The position numbers and the translations under genes were made by a program. From positions 1 to 64,000 of the forward strand of contig CASEEV010000082.1 of the NCBI GenBank assembly GCA_949287065.1: a DNA stretch of 64,000 nt, given 5' to 3'. Positions 26,492 to 34,953 of the stretch are shown here, in pieces; positions within the stretch are counted from its first letter, which is position 1; each line of letters opens with the position of its first letter. This DNA comes from an uncultured Collinsella sp. Its GTDB lineage: Bacteria; Actinomycetota; Coriobacteriia; Coriobacteriales; Coriobacteriaceae. The notes under the pieces are model-generated. The model was not told where the DNA came from. It saw only the letters and a program-made list of their open reading frames with translations, and did no database searches.

Positions 26492-26743
26492 CTACATAGC
26501 CTCGTGGAAGGTACGAGAGATAACCTCGTCCTGCTGCTCCTTAGTGAGGTTGTGGAAGTTGACCGCATAGCCGGACACGCGAATGGTCAGCTGCGGGTAC
26601 TTTTCGGGATGCGCCTGGGCGTCAAGCAGCGTGTCGCGGTTGAACACGTTGACGTTCAGGTGGTGACCACCCTTCTCGGCATACGCATCGAGCATATCGA
26701 CCAGGTTGTCGGCCTGGGACTGAGCAACGTCTTTGACCTGCAT
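26492..26743 (-). CDS. grcA: Stand-alone glycyl-radical domain of pyruvate formate-lyase (GrcA-like)
   Basis: An 83-residue protein equal to the C-terminal domain of pyruvate formate-lyase. It contains [26 protein letters not shown] with the radical-bearing Gly58, and ends in the expected RTFHEAM. The large subunit encoded just upstream lacks this domain, so the two proteins probably make one enzyme. E. coli GrcA is a similar protein used as a spare part; here it seems obligatory. The start at 26743 has AAAGGAG 5 bases upstream. A separate promoter lies at 26797-26826. Confidence 0.93.
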   Translation of the reverse strand: MQVKDVAQSQADNLVDMLDAYAEKGGHHLNVNVFNRDTLLDAQAHPEKYPQLTIRVSGYAVNFHNLTKEQQDEVISRTFHEAM

Positions 26744-26796
26744 GGAAGTCTCCTTTGTGTCGAGTCGCAAGGCGATAAGTACGCCTCCTGCAACTC

Positions 26797-26826
26797 ATTG
26801 TAGCAATTAGATGCTACTGATGTACA
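26797..26826 (-). promoter_or_regulatory. Promoter with overlapping palindrome before the glycyl-radical subunit gene
   Basis: On the minus strand TGTACA, 18 bp and TACAAT form a sigma-A-like promoter about 55 bp upstream of the start codon. The -10 element overlaps a perfect inverted repeat GTAGCA-N6-TGCTAC (26800-26817), a plausible operator. It would allow expression apart from the large subunit. Confidence 0.55.
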
Positions 26827-26911
26827 GACATTTCTTGTCTTTACGCACGATTTTGTGCAAGCAGGGCACGGCACCCGGCTCGCCGGACGAGCCGCGCCCT
26901 GTCAGATGCGC

Positions 26912-29023
26912 TTAGCGGTCCTCGGCGCCCTCGGGAGCGGAGGAGTCAGTGTCGCACGCGCTGCAAACCGGGTTCTCGATCTGGATATCGACCTCAGAGA
27001 GATCGATGTCGCCGAAGAAGACCTGGTCCTCCTTGCCGAGCGCGCCCGGGATGATGCTGAACGTGTTGGAGATGCCGTCCTGCGCATCGCGGAACGGGAG
27101 CTTGGCAACGGAGCTCAGCGAGGAGATCGCACCGTGGGTGTCGCGCTTGTGCATGGGGTTGGCACCCGGGGCGAACGGCACGCCGGCCTTGCGGCCGTCA
27201 GGCGTGGAACCCGTGTTCTTGCCGTACACCACGTTGGAGGTAATGGTGAGGACCGACGTGGTGGGAACGGAGTTGCGGTAGGTATCGTTGCGGCGGATGT
27301 ACTCCATGAACTGGTGCACGATGTCGTGGGCAATGCGGTCGACGCGGTCGTCATCGTTGCCGTACTTGGGGAAGTCGCCCTCGATGTCGAAGTCGACGAT
27401 GACGCCGTTCTCGTCGCGGATCGGGTGAACCTTGGCGTACTTGATGGCGGACAGCGAGTCAGCAACGACGGAGAGGCCGGCGATGCCGGTGGCGAACCAG
27501 CGGTGCACGTGCTTGTCGTGCAGCGCCATCTGGATGGCCTCGTAGCAGTACTTGTCGTGCATGTAGTGGATGATGTTCAGCGAGTTGACGTACACGCCGG
27601 CCAGCCACTTCATCATGTCCTTGTACTTGTCGATAACGTCGTCGTAGTCGAGGGTGTCGCCGACCACAGGACGGTACTTGGGGCCGACCTGCTTCTTGGA
27701 GACCTCGTCCACGCCGCCGTTGAGCGCGTAGAGCAGGCACTTGGCGAGGTTGGCGCGGGCGCCGAAGAACTGCATCTCCTTGCCGACGCGCATGGAGGAG
27801 ACGCAGCAGGCGATCGCGTAGTCGTCGCCGTGGTAGACGCGCATGAGGTCATCGTTCTCGTACTGGATGGAGCTCGAGGCGATGGAGGTCTTGGCGCAGA
27901 ACTCCTTGAACGCCTTGGGCAGACGGGTGCTCCAGAGCACGGTGAGGTTCGGCTCGGGGCTGGTGCCCATGTTCTCGAGGGTGTGGAGGTAACGGAACGC
28001 CGTCTTGGTCACGAGGGTGCGGCCGTCGACGCCCATGCCGCCGATGGACTCGGTGACCCACTGCGGGTCGCCGGAGAACAGGTTCTGGTACTCAGGGGTA
28101 CGCGCAAACTTGACCATGCGGAGCTTCATGATGAAGTGGTCGACGAACTCCTGGATCTGCTCCTCGGTGAAGGTGCCGCGGGCGAGGTCGCGCTCGGCGT
28201 AGATGTCGATGAAGGTCGAGGTGCGGCCCATGGACATGGCGGCGCCGTTCTGGTCCTTGACGGAGGCAAGGTAGCCGAAGTACATCCACTGGATGGCCTC
28301 CTGCACGTTGGCAGCGGGGCGCGAGATGTCGAAGCCGTAGATCTTGCCGAGCTCGATGAGCTGCTGCAGGGCGCGGATCTGCTCCGCGAGCTCCTCGCGG
28401 TCGCGGATGTTGGCCTCGGTCATGACGGACGGCGTGGAGGCCTTCTGGGCCTTCTTGTCCTGAATGAGGTAGTCAACGCCGTAGAGCGCAACGCGGCGGT
28501 AGTCACCGATGATGCGGCCGCGGCCGTAGCCGTCGGGCAGGCCGGTGATGATGTGGGCGGAGCGGCAGGCGCGCATCTCGGGCTTGTAGACGTCGAACAC
28601 GCCGGCGTTGTGCGTCTTGCGCTTGTTGGTGTAGATGTCGACAACCTCAGGGTCGAGCTCGTAGCCGTGCTGGGCGGCAGCCTGCATGGCGATGCGGATA
28701 CCGCCGTTGACGTGCAGGGCGCGCTTGAGCGGCTTGTCGGTCTGCAGGCCGACGATGGTCTCCTCGTCCTTGTTGATGTAGCCGGCCGGGTGAGCGGTGA
28801 TGCCCGTCACGACCTTGGTGTCCATGTCGAGAACGCCGCCCTTCTGGCGCTCCTCCTCGAGCAGGCCGAGAACCGTGTTCCACAGGTCCTTGGTTCGCTC
28901 GGTCGGACCGGCGAGGAAGGACTCGTCGCCCTCGTACGGGGTGTAGTTGCGCTGGATGAAGTCGCGAACATCCACCTCGCTCTGCCAATTGCCTCCAGTG
29001 AAGCCTTCCCAAGCCTCTTGCAC
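26912..29023 (-). CDS. pflB: Pyruvate formate-lyase large subunit lacking the glycyl-radical domain
   Basis: A 703-residue enzyme that splits pyruvate with CoA into acetyl-CoA and formate. The catalytic pair Cys406-Cys407 lies in IACCVSSMR, and [19 protein letters not shown] is canonical. The sequence follows the family up to [17 protein letters not shown] and then ends in an unrelated acidic tail with CSAC; the usual RVSGYAV glycyl-radical segment is missing and is encoded by the next gene. The GTG at 29023 has AGGAG about 10 bases upstream and begins the family homology ([12 protein letters not shown]); frames further upstream lack homology. Confidence 0.93.
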   Translation of the reverse strand: MQEAWEGFTGGNWQSEVDVRDFIQRNYTPYEGDESFLAGPTERTKDLWNTVLGLLEEERQKGGVLDMDTKVVTGITAHPAGYINKDEETIVGLQTDKPLKRALHVNGGIRIAMQAAAQHGYELDPEVVDIYTNKRKTHNAGVFDVYKPEMRACRSAHIITGLPDGYGRGRIIGDYRRVALYGVDYLIQDKKAQKASTPSVMTEANIRDREELAEQIRALQQLIELGKIYGFDISRPAANVQEAIQWMYFGYLASVKDQNGAAMSMGRTSTFIDIYAERDLARGTFTEEQIQEFVDHFIMKLRMVKFARTPEYQNLFSGDPQWVTESIGGMGVDGRTLVTKTAFRYLHTLENMGTSPEPNLTVLWSTRLPKAFKEFCAKTSIASSSIQYENDDLMRVYHGDDYAIACCVSSMRVGKEMQFFGARANLAKCLLYALNGGVDEVSKKQVGPKYRPVVGDTLDYDDVIDKYKDMMKWLAGVYVNSLNIIHYMHDKYCYEAIQMALHDKHVHRWFATGIAGLSVVADSLSAIKYAKVHPIRDENGVIVDFDIEGDFPKYGNDDDRVDRIAHDIVHQFMEYIRRNDTYRNSVPTTSVLTITSNVVYGKNTGSTPDGRKAGVPFAPGANPMHKRDTHGAISSLSSVAKLPFRDAQDGISNTFSIIPGALGKEDQVFFGDIDLSEVDIQIENPVCSACDTDSSAPEGAEDR

Positions 29024-29664
29024 AGCGATCACTCTCCTAAAGAGGGTCGTCGAAACGCGGCCCGTGCCGCGCCGTATGAATTGAGAACGCGTCTTAGAAC
29101 GATGGCCGAAAACATGCGCAACGCCCACCTGTGAGGGCTTGACGGGACGGCAGGGTGATAATAAAGTCTTACTATCACGAAACCAAACACCCGCATCTAC
29201 GTGGTGTTTCATATCGATTCTAAGAGACACGCTGCATCGATCAGCATACCATACGGTCCCGCGCATCCTCGCGCGCAGGGCCGCATTTTTGCGTGCGAAG
29301 CCACCGTACACGTGAGCTACACATTGTTAGTCGCATTTTACTTTAATGTTAAATAGCAATAGTGGCATTTTGGGTGCCCGGCCGCCGAGAACTACGCAAT
29401 AACCCGGTGCGGCTTGTCGTTCCCTGCACGCCGCAAAGGACAGGTCCACCGTTCGCCGACGGCGGGCAGCCGCTGGCGGCGACATGCCCGCGCCTCTTGA
29501 CGAGATCTCAATGTGATATCACAATGCAATCAACGAGCGGAAGAGAAGCGCTTGTTCGGGGAGTACCCCCCCCCCCGCCACCAAAAAGGGGAAGCGCTCC
29601 GGCGGCGCGGGAGGCCGTCCGCAGCGCACGTCGCTCTGCGATCGGTTTCGAGAAAGGAACTCTC
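29024..29664. other. Intergenic region between divergent pflB and SPFH genes
   Basis: No gene is evident. The pflB side holds two inverted repeats on its leader: GTGATA-N12-TATCAC (29155-29178) and a 7 bp stem AAACACC/GGTGTTT (29184-29208). The stretch 29320-29365 is strongly AT-rich and is the likeliest pflB promoter area. A run of 11 C residues is at 29566-29576, close to the SPFH gene. No clear FNR- or Rex-type site was recognised. Confidence 0.5.
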
Positions 29665-30696
29665 ATGAGTGCCGAGAAAAAGATCAAAGCCGCGTCCGGC
29701 TGGGGCATGCTCGCGCTGAGCATCGTAGGCATCGTCGTCATCCTCGCCCTGTTTGTCGTCGGAATCGCAATCGCTATCGCCACGGAAGACTCCGGCGAGT
29801 CCGTCACGCTCCCGGTCGTCATGGTCGTTGTGAGCGTCGTTCTCTTCATCGCATGGTGCATCCTCGTCTCGGGCTTCTTCACGCTGCAGCCGGGCCAGGC
29901 GCGCGTCTGCATCCTCTTCGGCGACTACAAGGGCACCGTTCGCGACGAGGGCTTCCGCTGGGCGAACCCCTTCTACAGCCGCTCCATGGGCTCCAGCGGC
30001 ACCGCCGAGGACGCCACGGCCGAGGTCATCAGCAAGAGCGGGCTCTCACTCGGCAAGCAGATCGAAACAGCCGCCAAGGCAACGTCGAACGTCTCCACCA
30101 AGATCTCCGTGCGCGCCCGCACGCTCAACGGCGACATCCTCAAAGTCAACGACAAGGTTGGCAACCCCATCGAGATCGCCAACGTCGTGGTCTGGCACGT
30201 GGCCGACACCGCCAAGGCTCTCTTCGACGTGGACAACTACGAGCAGTACGTGGCCACGCAGGCCGAGACGGCCCTGCGCCACGTGGCGAGCATCTACGCC
30301 TACGACCACGCCGAGGACTCCTCCGACTCCATGGAGTCGATCACGCTTCGCTCCAACATCGAGGAGGTCTCGACCGCGCTCAAGTACGAGCTCACCCAGC
30401 GCCTGGCGCCTGCGGGCGTGACCGTAGACGACGCGCGTCTCACCCACCTCGCCTACGCGCCCGAGATCGCCCAGGCAATGCTGCGCCGCCAGCAGGCAGA
30501 GGCCGTCATTGCCGCGCGCAAGAAGATCGTCGAGGGAGCGGTGAGCATGGTCGAGATGGCCGTGACCGAGCTCTCCAAGGGCGGTCAGGTTGAGCTCGAC
30601 GAGGAGCGCAAGGCCCAGATGGCCTCCAACCTCATGGTCGTGCTCTGCGGCGAGTCCGAAGCGCACCCCGTGCTCAACGCCGGATCGCTGTACTAA
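29665..30696 (+). CDS. SPFH/Band 7 domain membrane protein
   Basis: A 343-residue protein with two N-terminal transmembrane helices (about 14-38 and 48-72) followed by an SPFH domain (about 75-270: [25 protein letters not shown] is the usual start) and an Ala/Glu-rich helical tail. SPFH proteins form large membrane-associated cages or scaffolds; the role here is unknown. The start at 29665 has AAAGGA upstream. A gene for a ribbon-helix-helix-like protein follows on the same strand. Confidence 0.9.
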   Translation: MSAEKKIKAASGWGMLALSIVGIVVILALFVVGIAIAIATEDSGESVTLPVVMVVVSVVLFIAWCILVSGFFTLQPGQARVCILFGDYKGTVRDEGFRWANPFYSRSMGSSGTAEDATAEVISKSGLSLGKQIETAAKATSNVSTKISVRARTLNGDILKVNDKVGNPIEIANVVVWHVADTAKALFDVDNYEQYVATQAETALRHVASIYAYDHAEDSSDSMESITLRSNIEEVSTALKYELTQRLAPAGVTVDDARLTHLAYAPEIAQAMLRRQQAEAVIAARKKIVEGAVSMVEMAVTELSKGGQVELDEERKAQMASNLMVVLCGESEAHPVLNAGSLY

Positions 30697-30762
30697 CGCC
30701 CCCTGCGCCCCGCTTCATCGGCGTAGGACCGAGAAACGCGGGGGGCAGAACAAGCATCCAAG

Positions 30763-30798
30763 CCGTCGGCAGGTCCCGTCCGCAGGTCCTGCCGACGG
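30763..30798 (+). terminator. Hairpin after the SPFH gene
   Basis: An 11 bp perfect stem (CCGTCGGCAGG/CCTGCCGACGG) with a 14 nt loop is followed by a T-rich tract with interruptions. It lies 67 bp after the SPFH stop and before the next small gene. Confidence 0.55.
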
Positions 30799-30846
30799 AG
30801 TATTCTTTACATAAGCCCCTGTAGCGCGTGCAAGCAGGTGACCGTC

Positions 30847-31059
30847 ATGGCCCGTAAGCAATATCCTCTCCGCATCGATCCCGCCGTATGGGAGGCCGTT
30901 CAGCGCTGGGCCGACGATGAGATGCGCAGCGCCAACGGACAGGTGGAGTGGATCCTGCGCGACGCGCTCAAGCGCTACGGGCGCCTGCCCAAACGCAGCA
31001 GAGACGTGCACGAACAAGACAGTACCGAGCGAGAGCAGGAGCCGGCCTCTCCGCGCTAG
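30847..31059 (+). CDS. Small ribbon-helix-helix-like (Arc-type) protein
   Basis: A 70-residue basic protein: MARKQYPLRIDPAVWEAVQRWADDEMRS resembles the beta strand and first helix of ribbon-helix-helix proteins, and NGQVEWILRDALKRYGR the second helix. The tail (residues 45-70) is charged and disordered. Small proteins of this type commonly follow SPFH genes in actinomycetes. AGGTG lies 8 bases before the ATG. Its last codon overlaps the stop codon of the small membrane protein gene on the other strand. Confidence 0.75.
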   Translation: MARKQYPLRIDPAVWEAVQRWADDEMRSANGQVEWILRDALKRYGRLPKRSRDVHEQDSTEREQEPASPR

Positions 31060-31202
31060 AGTCCTAGCGACTCAGGAACGCCGAGAACCACGCACACGAC
31101 CAAAAGGACGAGCGCCAGGCAAAAGACAACGGCAGCAGCGCCTTTCCACATAACAACGTCGTCGGCATACAGGTAGCGCTCGGAGAAATCGGGCTCGGCC
31201 AT
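31056..31202 (-). CDS. Small single-span membrane protein (48 aa)
   Basis: A 48-codon frame beginning MAEPDFSERYLYADDVVMWK, then a hydrophobic helix of about 23 residues (AAAVVFCLALVLLVVCVVLGV) and ESLGL. AGGAG sits 7 bases before the ATG. The stop codon overlaps that of the convergent gene, a compact arrangement that supports both. No homologous family is recognised. Confidence 0.65.
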   Translation of the reverse strand: MAEPDFSERYLYADDVVMWKGAAAVVFCLALVLLVVCVVLGVPESLGL

Positions 31203-31428
31203 ACAGCATCTCCTCTAATAGGCGTTGGAACTGACGCCGCAAGCGCAGCGCTCCGTTGCGCAGACCGCGACCCGGAAACGGGCCGCGGAAGGGGGCGATC
31301 ACGAACGTCTTCGCCCATGCGCCGCCGAGTCCGGCCGCGGACCTGCCGCGCGCCGCCGGCGCATGCACAACTGAACCTATTGTCAAAGAAGCGTGTTACC
31401 GCTGGGTACTTGCCGCGTAAGCGCTCTG

Positions 31429-32202
31429 TCAGCCCTCGATAAGCCCCAGCTCAACGCAGGCGTTCCAGATGCCGTCGTTATCGACGTCGGTGGTCACGAG
31501 GTCCGCGGCGGCCTTGACGTTGTCGCCTGCGTTTCCCATGGCAACGCCCGTGCCCACGGCTTTGAGCATCGCGATGTCGTTGCCGCCGTCGCCAAAGGCG
31601 ACCGCCTCGCCCAGCGTGAGGCCGTAGCGCTCGCACATGGCCTGCACGCCCTCGGGCTTGCCGCCGCCCACCGGCATGACGTCGCAGAAGTCGTCGCACC
31701 AGCGCGTGGTGTGCACGTGCGGGTTGCCCTCTGCCACGATATGCTCCTCGTCCTCGCCGAGGTAGGCGCACATCTGCATGATCTCGAGATCGAGCGCGGA
31801 GCGCGGATCGGCCACCGTGTAGGTCAGCCCGCAATGGCGCTCGTTGTGCAGCACGCGCGGAGAATGACCGCTCACAAACGAATAGCCCTTGGTCATGAAC
31901 AGGGCCTCGTAGAGCCCCGCCTCGACCTGCTCGACCACCAGGCGGACGCCCTCGGGGTCGATGGACTGGTGCCTGAACTCGCCGTACTCGTCAAAGCACG
32001 ACTGACCGTTGATGGTCACGTACCCGTCGAAGCCCGTTGCCACGACGTCGGGAATCATGTCGCGCTCGCGGCCGGTCGCAATGAAGACCTTGATGCCGCG
32101 CTCGCGCATGGCATTGATCGCCGCCCAGGCAGAGTCGGGAACGCGGTGCGTGGCAAAGCTCAGAAGCGTGCCGTCGATATCAAAAAACGCCGCCTTGATC
32201 AC
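31429..32202 (-). CDS. HAD-superfamily Cof-type sugar phosphatase
   Basis: A 257-residue type IIB HAD hydrolase. Motif I is DIDGTL with the nucleophile Asp8, motif II is FIATGRE, and motif IV is AFGDGGNDIAML. The cap domain lies between about residues 80 and 180. The family dephosphorylates sugar phosphates or similar metabolites; the substrate cannot be given. AAGGAG precedes the ATG. It diverges from the rlmKL gene with a shared 194 bp promoter region. Confidence 0.9.
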   Translation of the reverse strand: MIKAAFFDIDGTLLSFATHRVPDSAWAAINAMRERGIKVFIATGRERDMIPDVVATGFDGYVTINGQSCFDEYGEFRHQSIDPEGVRLVVEQVEAGLYEALFMTKGYSFVSGHSPRVLHNERHCGLTYTVADPRSALDLEIMQMCAYLGEDEEHIVAEGNPHVHTTRWCDDFCDVMPVGGGKPEGVQAMCERYGLTLGEAVAFGDGGNDIAMLKAVGTGVAMGNAGDNVKAAADLVTTDVDNDGIWNACVELGLIEG

Positions 32203-32396
32203 GGGAGTCTCCTTGCTGCGCCTGCGCGCGATGGCTCGTAACGATCACGCACAGTATAGAGCAGGAGGCGGACGCAACAGCCGCCGGCCGAGCGTCCGCA
32301 ATCTCTGCGCAGGCGCCCGCGCGCAGACGCCCCTCCGCGGGCCCTCTTATACAATGGTGCGGAACAAAGAACCGCACGCAGACGAGAAGAGCGCCC

Positions 32397-34796
32397 ATGG
32401 AATTCTACGCAAGCTGCCCGACCGGCTTTGAAGCCGCCCTTGCCGCCGAGCTCAAGAGGCTCGATGCGCCGCGCGTGCGCCCACTCAAGGGCCGCGTCGG
32501 CTTTGAGGGAGACCCCGCGCACGCCTACCGCGTGTGCCTCTGGTCGCGCCTGGCGAGCCGCGTGTTTCTCGTGCTCGGCCGCGCCGCCGCGCAGACCGCC
32601 GACGAGCTGTACGAGGCGGCGCGCAACGTTGCCTGGGAAGAGGTGCTCGCCGAGGGAGCCACCTTTGCCGTGACCGCCCGCGGCACCACGCCCGAGCTGC
32701 GCAACACGCGCTTCTCGGCCCTGCGCGTCAAAGACGCCGTGTGCGACCGGCTGGCCGAGAAGCGCGGAAGCCGTCCCGACGTTGACCCGCAGCACGCCGA
32801 CGCCCGCATCGGCGTTTCGCTCGCGCGCGGGCGCGTCTCGTTCAGCCTCGACCTCTCCGGAGACCCGCTCTTCAAGCGCCTTCCCCGCGAGGCGGCGCGC
32901 GAGCACGCCGCGGCGGTGCTGCGCCCCGACTACGCCGCCCTCGCGCTCGAGCTCGCCGGCTGGCCCGCGGCGTGCGCCACCGAAGAGCAGCCCGTGCTCG
33001 TGGACCTTGCGTGCGCCGGTGGCGGCATAGAGCTCGAAGCCGCCGCCTGCGCCCTCGACCGCGCCCCGGGCCGGGCCCGTGCGCGGTGGGGCTGGGAGGG
33101 CTGGGCGCAGCACGACCAGGCAGCCTGGGACGCCCTGCTCGACGAGGCCGACGCCCGCGCCGAGGAGGGCGAGAGCCGCACGCCGCGCATCCTCGCCACC
33201 GACATCGACGCCGACGCCAGCGCCTTTGCGCAGCGTATCGTGCGCGCGGGCGGCGTAGGCAATTACGTGACCTTTACCGGCGGCGACACCACCGAGCTTA
33301 TCGCGCTCGCCGGCATGCGCGCCGACGGCGCCGAGCCGCACCCTGGCACCATTGTGCTCGACATGAGCGCTGTAACCCCCGCCCAGCTGCCGCTCGTGCT
33401 CGCACGTGCCGCTGCCCTGCGCCGTGCGCCGGCCTGCGCGCGCATGCCGCTTGCCTGCATCGCGGAGCAGGACGTGCTCTCGCCCGCGCTCGGCGTAGCG
33501 CCCTCCCACAACGTGGAGATCAAGCCTCAGCAGCGCGATCTGCGCCTCATCGTCTACCCGGCGGCAAACGCGCCCGCCGAGGGCGCGCCTGCCAGCGCAT
33601 CCGGCAGCGCATCCGAGCCCGTAGCCGCCAAGTCCGCGAGCCCCGAGAAGCGCAAGCCCGCCGCGGACGCGGTCGGCGCCGCCGCAGCCAACGCCCCGCA
33701 TACCGAGCAGCCCGACGCCTCCGTCGTCGATCTCGGCGACAAGGGCACGGTCCCCGTGCTCGTGCCCGAGTCCGAGCAGTTCGCAGCCCGTCTCAAGAAG
33801 GTCGCTCGCCTCAGGCGCAAATGGGCCAAGCGCGAGAACGTGAGCTGCTACCGCGTGTACGACGCCGACCTTCCCGACTACGCGGCCGCCATCGATCTCT
33901 ACACGGGCACCGACGAAACGCCGGGGCGCTGGCTCGTCATCGCCGAGTACCAGGCGCCCAAGACCATCGACCCCGCCAAGGCGCAGGCGCGCATGCTCGA
34001 CATTCTCGCCCTGGCGCCCAAGATCCTGGACGTTGCCCCCGAGAACGTGTTCGCCAAAACGCGCCAGCGCGCCAAAGGCGGGTCGCAGTACGCGCAGGAT
34101 CACCGCACCGCCAAGGCCGACAAGCGCTCGCCCGTGCTCGTGCAAGAGGGCGGCCTCACCTTCGAGGTCAACTTTGACGCACACCTCGACACCGGCATCT
34201 TCCTCGACCACCGTGTGACGCGCGCCATCGTGCGCGAGCGCGCGGCGGGCGTCCACCGTTTCTTGAACCTCTTCGCCTACACGGGCACCGCGAGCGTTTA
34301 CGCCGCCGACGGAGGCGCCAAAGAGACCGTGACCGTGGACCTCTCCAACACCTACCTCGCCTGGGCGCAGCGCAACATGGCCCTCAACGGCTTCACCGGC
34401 CCCGAGGATACCTTCGTGCGCGCCGACGTGCTGGGCTGGATCAACGAGCAGCGCCACAGCGCCAACCGCTGGGATCTGATCTTCTGCGACCCTCCGACCT
34501 TCTCCAACTCCTCGAGCATGAGCCAGAGAAGCTTCGAGATCCAGCGTGACCACGCGGAGCTGCTCATCGGCGTCACGCGCCTGCTCACGCGCGGCGGTAT
34601 GGCGATCTTCTCGTGCAACCTGCGCCGCTTCAAGCCCGATCTCGAGAAGCTCGCGCGCGCCGGCGTGGTGCTCGAGGACATCACCGCCGAGACCATCCCC
34701 GAGGACTTCGCGCGCAACCCGCGCATCCACCACTGCTACCTGGTCCGGCGCACAACGCCTGCCCAGGCCATGCGCTTTCTTGAAGAGAGCCGGTAA
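32397..34796 (+). CDS. rlmL: Bifunctional 23S rRNA guanine methyltransferase RlmKL, N-half degenerate
   Basis: A 799-residue protein with the RlmKL layout: a THUMP-type RNA-binding N terminus (about 1-160), an RlmL-like methyltransferase domain (about 165-390), a long Ala/Pro-rich linker and an RlmK domain (about 455-799). The RlmK part is intact: LNLFAYTGTASVYAADGG, then FCDPPTFSNSS. The RlmL part is not: the SAM loop reads DLACAGGGIELEAA and the catalytic NPPY(G)ER motif is replaced by LDMSAVTP near residue 320. I infer that only m7G formation at position 2069 remains. Confidence 0.88.
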   Translation: MEFYASCPTGFEAALAAELKRLDAPRVRPLKGRVGFEGDPAHAYRVCLWSRLASRVFLVLGRAAAQTADELYEAARNVAWEEVLAEGATFAVTARGTTPELRNTRFSALRVKDAVCDRLAEKRGSRPDVDPQHADARIGVSLARGRVSFSLDLSGDPLFKRLPREAAREHAAAVLRPDYAALALELAGWPAACATEEQPVLVDLACAGGGIELEAAACALDRAPGRARARWGWEGWAQHDQAAWDALLDEADARAEEGESRTPRILATDIDADASAFAQRIVRAGGVGNYVTFTGGDTTELIALAGMRADGAEPHPGTIVLDMSAVTPAQLPLVLARAAALRRAPACARMPLACIAEQDVLSPALGVAPSHNVEIKPQQRDLRLIVYPAANAPAEGAPASASGSASEPVAAKSASPEKRKPAADAVGAAAANAPHTEQPDASVVDLGDKGTVPVLVPESEQFAARLKKVARLRRKWAKRENVSCYRVYDADLPDYAAAIDLYTGTDETPGRWLVIAEYQAPKTIDPAKAQARMLDILALAPKILDVAPENVFAKTRQRAKGGSQYAQDHRTAKADKRSPVLVQEGGLTFEVNFDAHLDTGIFLDHRVTRAIVRERAAGVHRFLNLFAYTGTASVYAADGGAKETVTVDLSNTYLAWAQRNMALNGFTGPEDTFVRADVLGWINEQRHSANRWDLIFCDPPTFSNSSSMSQRSFEIQRDHAELLIGVTRLLTRGGMAIFSCNLRRFKPDLEKLARAGVVLEDITAETIPEDFARNPRIHHCYLVRRTTPAQAMRFLEESR

Positions 34797-34953
34797 GGGG
34801 CTATACTATAGTGTTTGTCTTTATGGCACGCTCCGCCCTCGTCGCATGCGGCGGGACGGGGCGAGCCGGCGTTTTGCCCTGCGGGCGCCATGGCGCCCGA
34901 AACCGATGGCCCAAACAGTGAGCACACGCCTGGGCCGCGAAAGATGAGGAAAC

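Noticed and set aside
26855-29134. A 759-codon open frame opposite pflB
   Set aside because: Val/Asp/His-rich shadow frame; pflB is certain on the other strand.
34797-34953. c-di-AMP (ydaO) riboswitch before kup
   Set aside because: The 157 bp leader lacks the conserved blocks of this class; only unspecific GC-rich stems are present.
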